The position numbers and the translations under genes were made by a program. Positions 5,389 through 6,143 of a DNA stretch of 6,143 nt are shown here, piece after piece; position 1 is the stretch's first letter; the number at the start of each line of letters is the position of its first letter. The DNA comes from Pseudomonadota bacterium. GTDB taxonomy: Bacteria > Pseudomonadota > Alphaproteobacteria > Rhizobiales > Hyphomicrobiaceae. A model generated the notes under the pieces. It did not search any database. It saw only the letters and a program-made list of their open reading frames with translations, and was not told the origin of the DNA. The stretch covers positions 1-6,143 of the forward strand of contig JAEYYJ010000146.1 of the NCBI GenBank assembly GCA_023430845.1. The letters run 5' to 3'.

Positions 5389-5395
5389 GAAGGAG
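5389..5395 (+). promoter_or_regulatory. Shine-Dalgarno for the aldehyde dehydrogenase
   Basis: GAAGGAG lies five bases before ATG 5401, the strongest ribosome binding site in the window, and it fixes the start. Confidence 0.8.
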
Positions 5396-5400
5396 CAATC

Positions 5401-6143
5401 ATGACCGCTTACGAAACGCTCAATCACTATATCGATGGACAGTGGGTTCAGCCGACGTCGGGCAAGTCGCAGGAGGTCATGAACCCCGCGAAGAATACAG
5501 CCCTGGCGACGCTGGGTTTCGCCGGTCGTCCCGATCTCGACAAGGCGATCAAGGCAGCTGAGAAGGGCTTCGCGACCTGGCGTAAGGTTTCGGCTTTCGA
5601 GCGCTCGGGCATCCTGCGCAAGGCGGCGAACCTCGTGCGCGAGCGCGCCGATGACATCGCGCGCGTGCTCACCATGGAGCAGGGCAAGATCCTCGCCGAA
5701 GCCAAGATGGAAGTGATGTCAGGCGCCGACGTCATCGACTGGTTCGCCGAGGAAGGAAAGCGCGCCTACGGCCGCATCATCCCGGCGCGCGCCGATGGCG
5801 TGCGCAACATGATCATCCAGGAGCCGATCGGCGTCACCGCTGGTTTCGCGCCGTGGAACTTCCCCGTCACGCAGGCCGTGCGCAAGATCGCGGCTTCGCT
5901 GGCAGCCGGCTGCTCGATCATCCTGAAGTGCCCGGAGGAGACGCCAGGCTCGCCGATCGGCCTCGTGCGCTGCTTCCATGATGCGGGCGTTCCCGCGGGC
6001 GTGCTCAATCTCGTTTATGGCGTGCCGGCGGAGATCTCCGAGTACCTGATCCCGCATCCGTCGATCCGCAAGATCTCGTTCACCGGTTCGGTGCCGGTCG
6101 GCAAGCATCTCGCCTCGATGGCCGGTCTGCACATGAAGCGCGC
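5401..6143 (+). CDS. NAD(P)-dependent aldehyde dehydrogenase, succinate-semialdehyde dehydrogenase type (3' truncated by window)
   Basis: The first 247 codons of an aldehyde dehydrogenase of about 480 residues; the frame is open to the window edge. Seen: YIDGQWV (10-16), [15 protein letters not shown], the cofactor/oxyanion motif PWNFP (151-155, with N154), the cofactor lysine K176, and the dinucleotide-binding FTGSVPVGK (227-235). The catalytic glutamate (ELGG) and cysteine lie just beyond the edge. [22 protein letters not shown] spacing and the [12 protein letters not shown] block resemble alphaproteobacterial GabD-like enzymes, which oxidise succinate semialdehyde to succinate in GABA and 4-hydroxybutyrate breakdown; another semialdehyde is possible. 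One variation: the usual KxPEETP small residue is cysteine (C177). It is separated from the exporter by 135 bases with its own strong ribosome site, so it is probably a separate transcription unit. Confidence 0.9.
   Translation, partial: MTAYETLNHYIDGQWVQPTSGKSQEVMNPAKNTALATLGFAGRPDLDKAIKAAEKGFATWRKVSAFERSGILRKAANLVRERADDIARVLTMEQGKILAEAKMEVMSGADVIDWFAEEGKRAYGRIIPARADGVRNMIIQEPIGVTAGFAPWNFPVTQAVRKIAASLAAGCSIILKCPEETPGSPIGLVRCFHDAGVPAGVLNLVYGVPAEISEYLIPHPSIRKISFTGSVPVGKHLASMAGLHMKR

Noticed and set aside
1..6143. Mobile element, phage, defence or CRISPR content
   Set aside because: No transposase, integrase, terminal repeats, repeat-spacer pattern or composition break was seen; codon use looks even across all genes.

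Overview
The window looks like chromosome from a high-GC alphaproteobacterium, most likely of the Rhizobiales (Hyphomicrobiales) type. The reasons are GC-rich codon use throughout, an EcfG-type general stress promoter of the class confined to alphaproteobacteria, and proteins that closely resemble rhizobial families (a DgcA-type epimerase and a TauE/SafE protein starting MSVYLPIAEL). No mobile element, CRISPR array, tRNA or rRNA was seen. Genus cannot be read from the sequence.

Left block (1-1992, plus strand): a tightly packed operon. It holds the 3' end of a short-chain dehydrogenase, an APH-fold phosphotransferase, a small DUF6285 protein and an NTF2/SnoaL-like protein. The first three are joined by 4-base stop/start overlaps (GTGA if the earlier start is used, then ATGA). 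The set resembles the dehydrogenase / kinase / small partner part of the Pseudomonas putida levulinate (lva) pathway, where a hydroxyacyl-CoA is phosphorylated on the way to beta-oxidation. I infer a hydroxyacyl-CoA kinase module here, substrate unknown.

Middle (1993-2261, plus): a 64-residue conserved-looking protein of unknown function. It follows a textbook EcfG promoter (GGAAC-N16-CGTT) whose expected transcription start falls on or beside the start codon. This suggests a stress-induced, leaderless or near-leaderless mRNA.

Convergent block (2276-4131 or 4137, minus): a two-gene operon, CitE/HpcH-type CoA ester lyase followed 5 bases later by an enolase-superfamily epimerase (dipeptide epimerase / N-acetyl-D-glutamate racemase DgcA type). 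The epimerase and the small stress gene converge with only 14 bases between their stop codons.

Right block (plus): divergent from the lyase, across about 210 bases, is a complete TauE/SafE-family membrane exporter (4348-5265). A 135-base gap with a near-perfect 20-base inverted repeat and a repeated half-site leads to an aldehyde dehydrogenase of the succinate-semialdehyde dehydrogenase type, which runs off the right edge. Overall this is ordinary metabolic chromosome. The points of most interest are the kinase/DUF6285 module and the EcfG-driven small gene.
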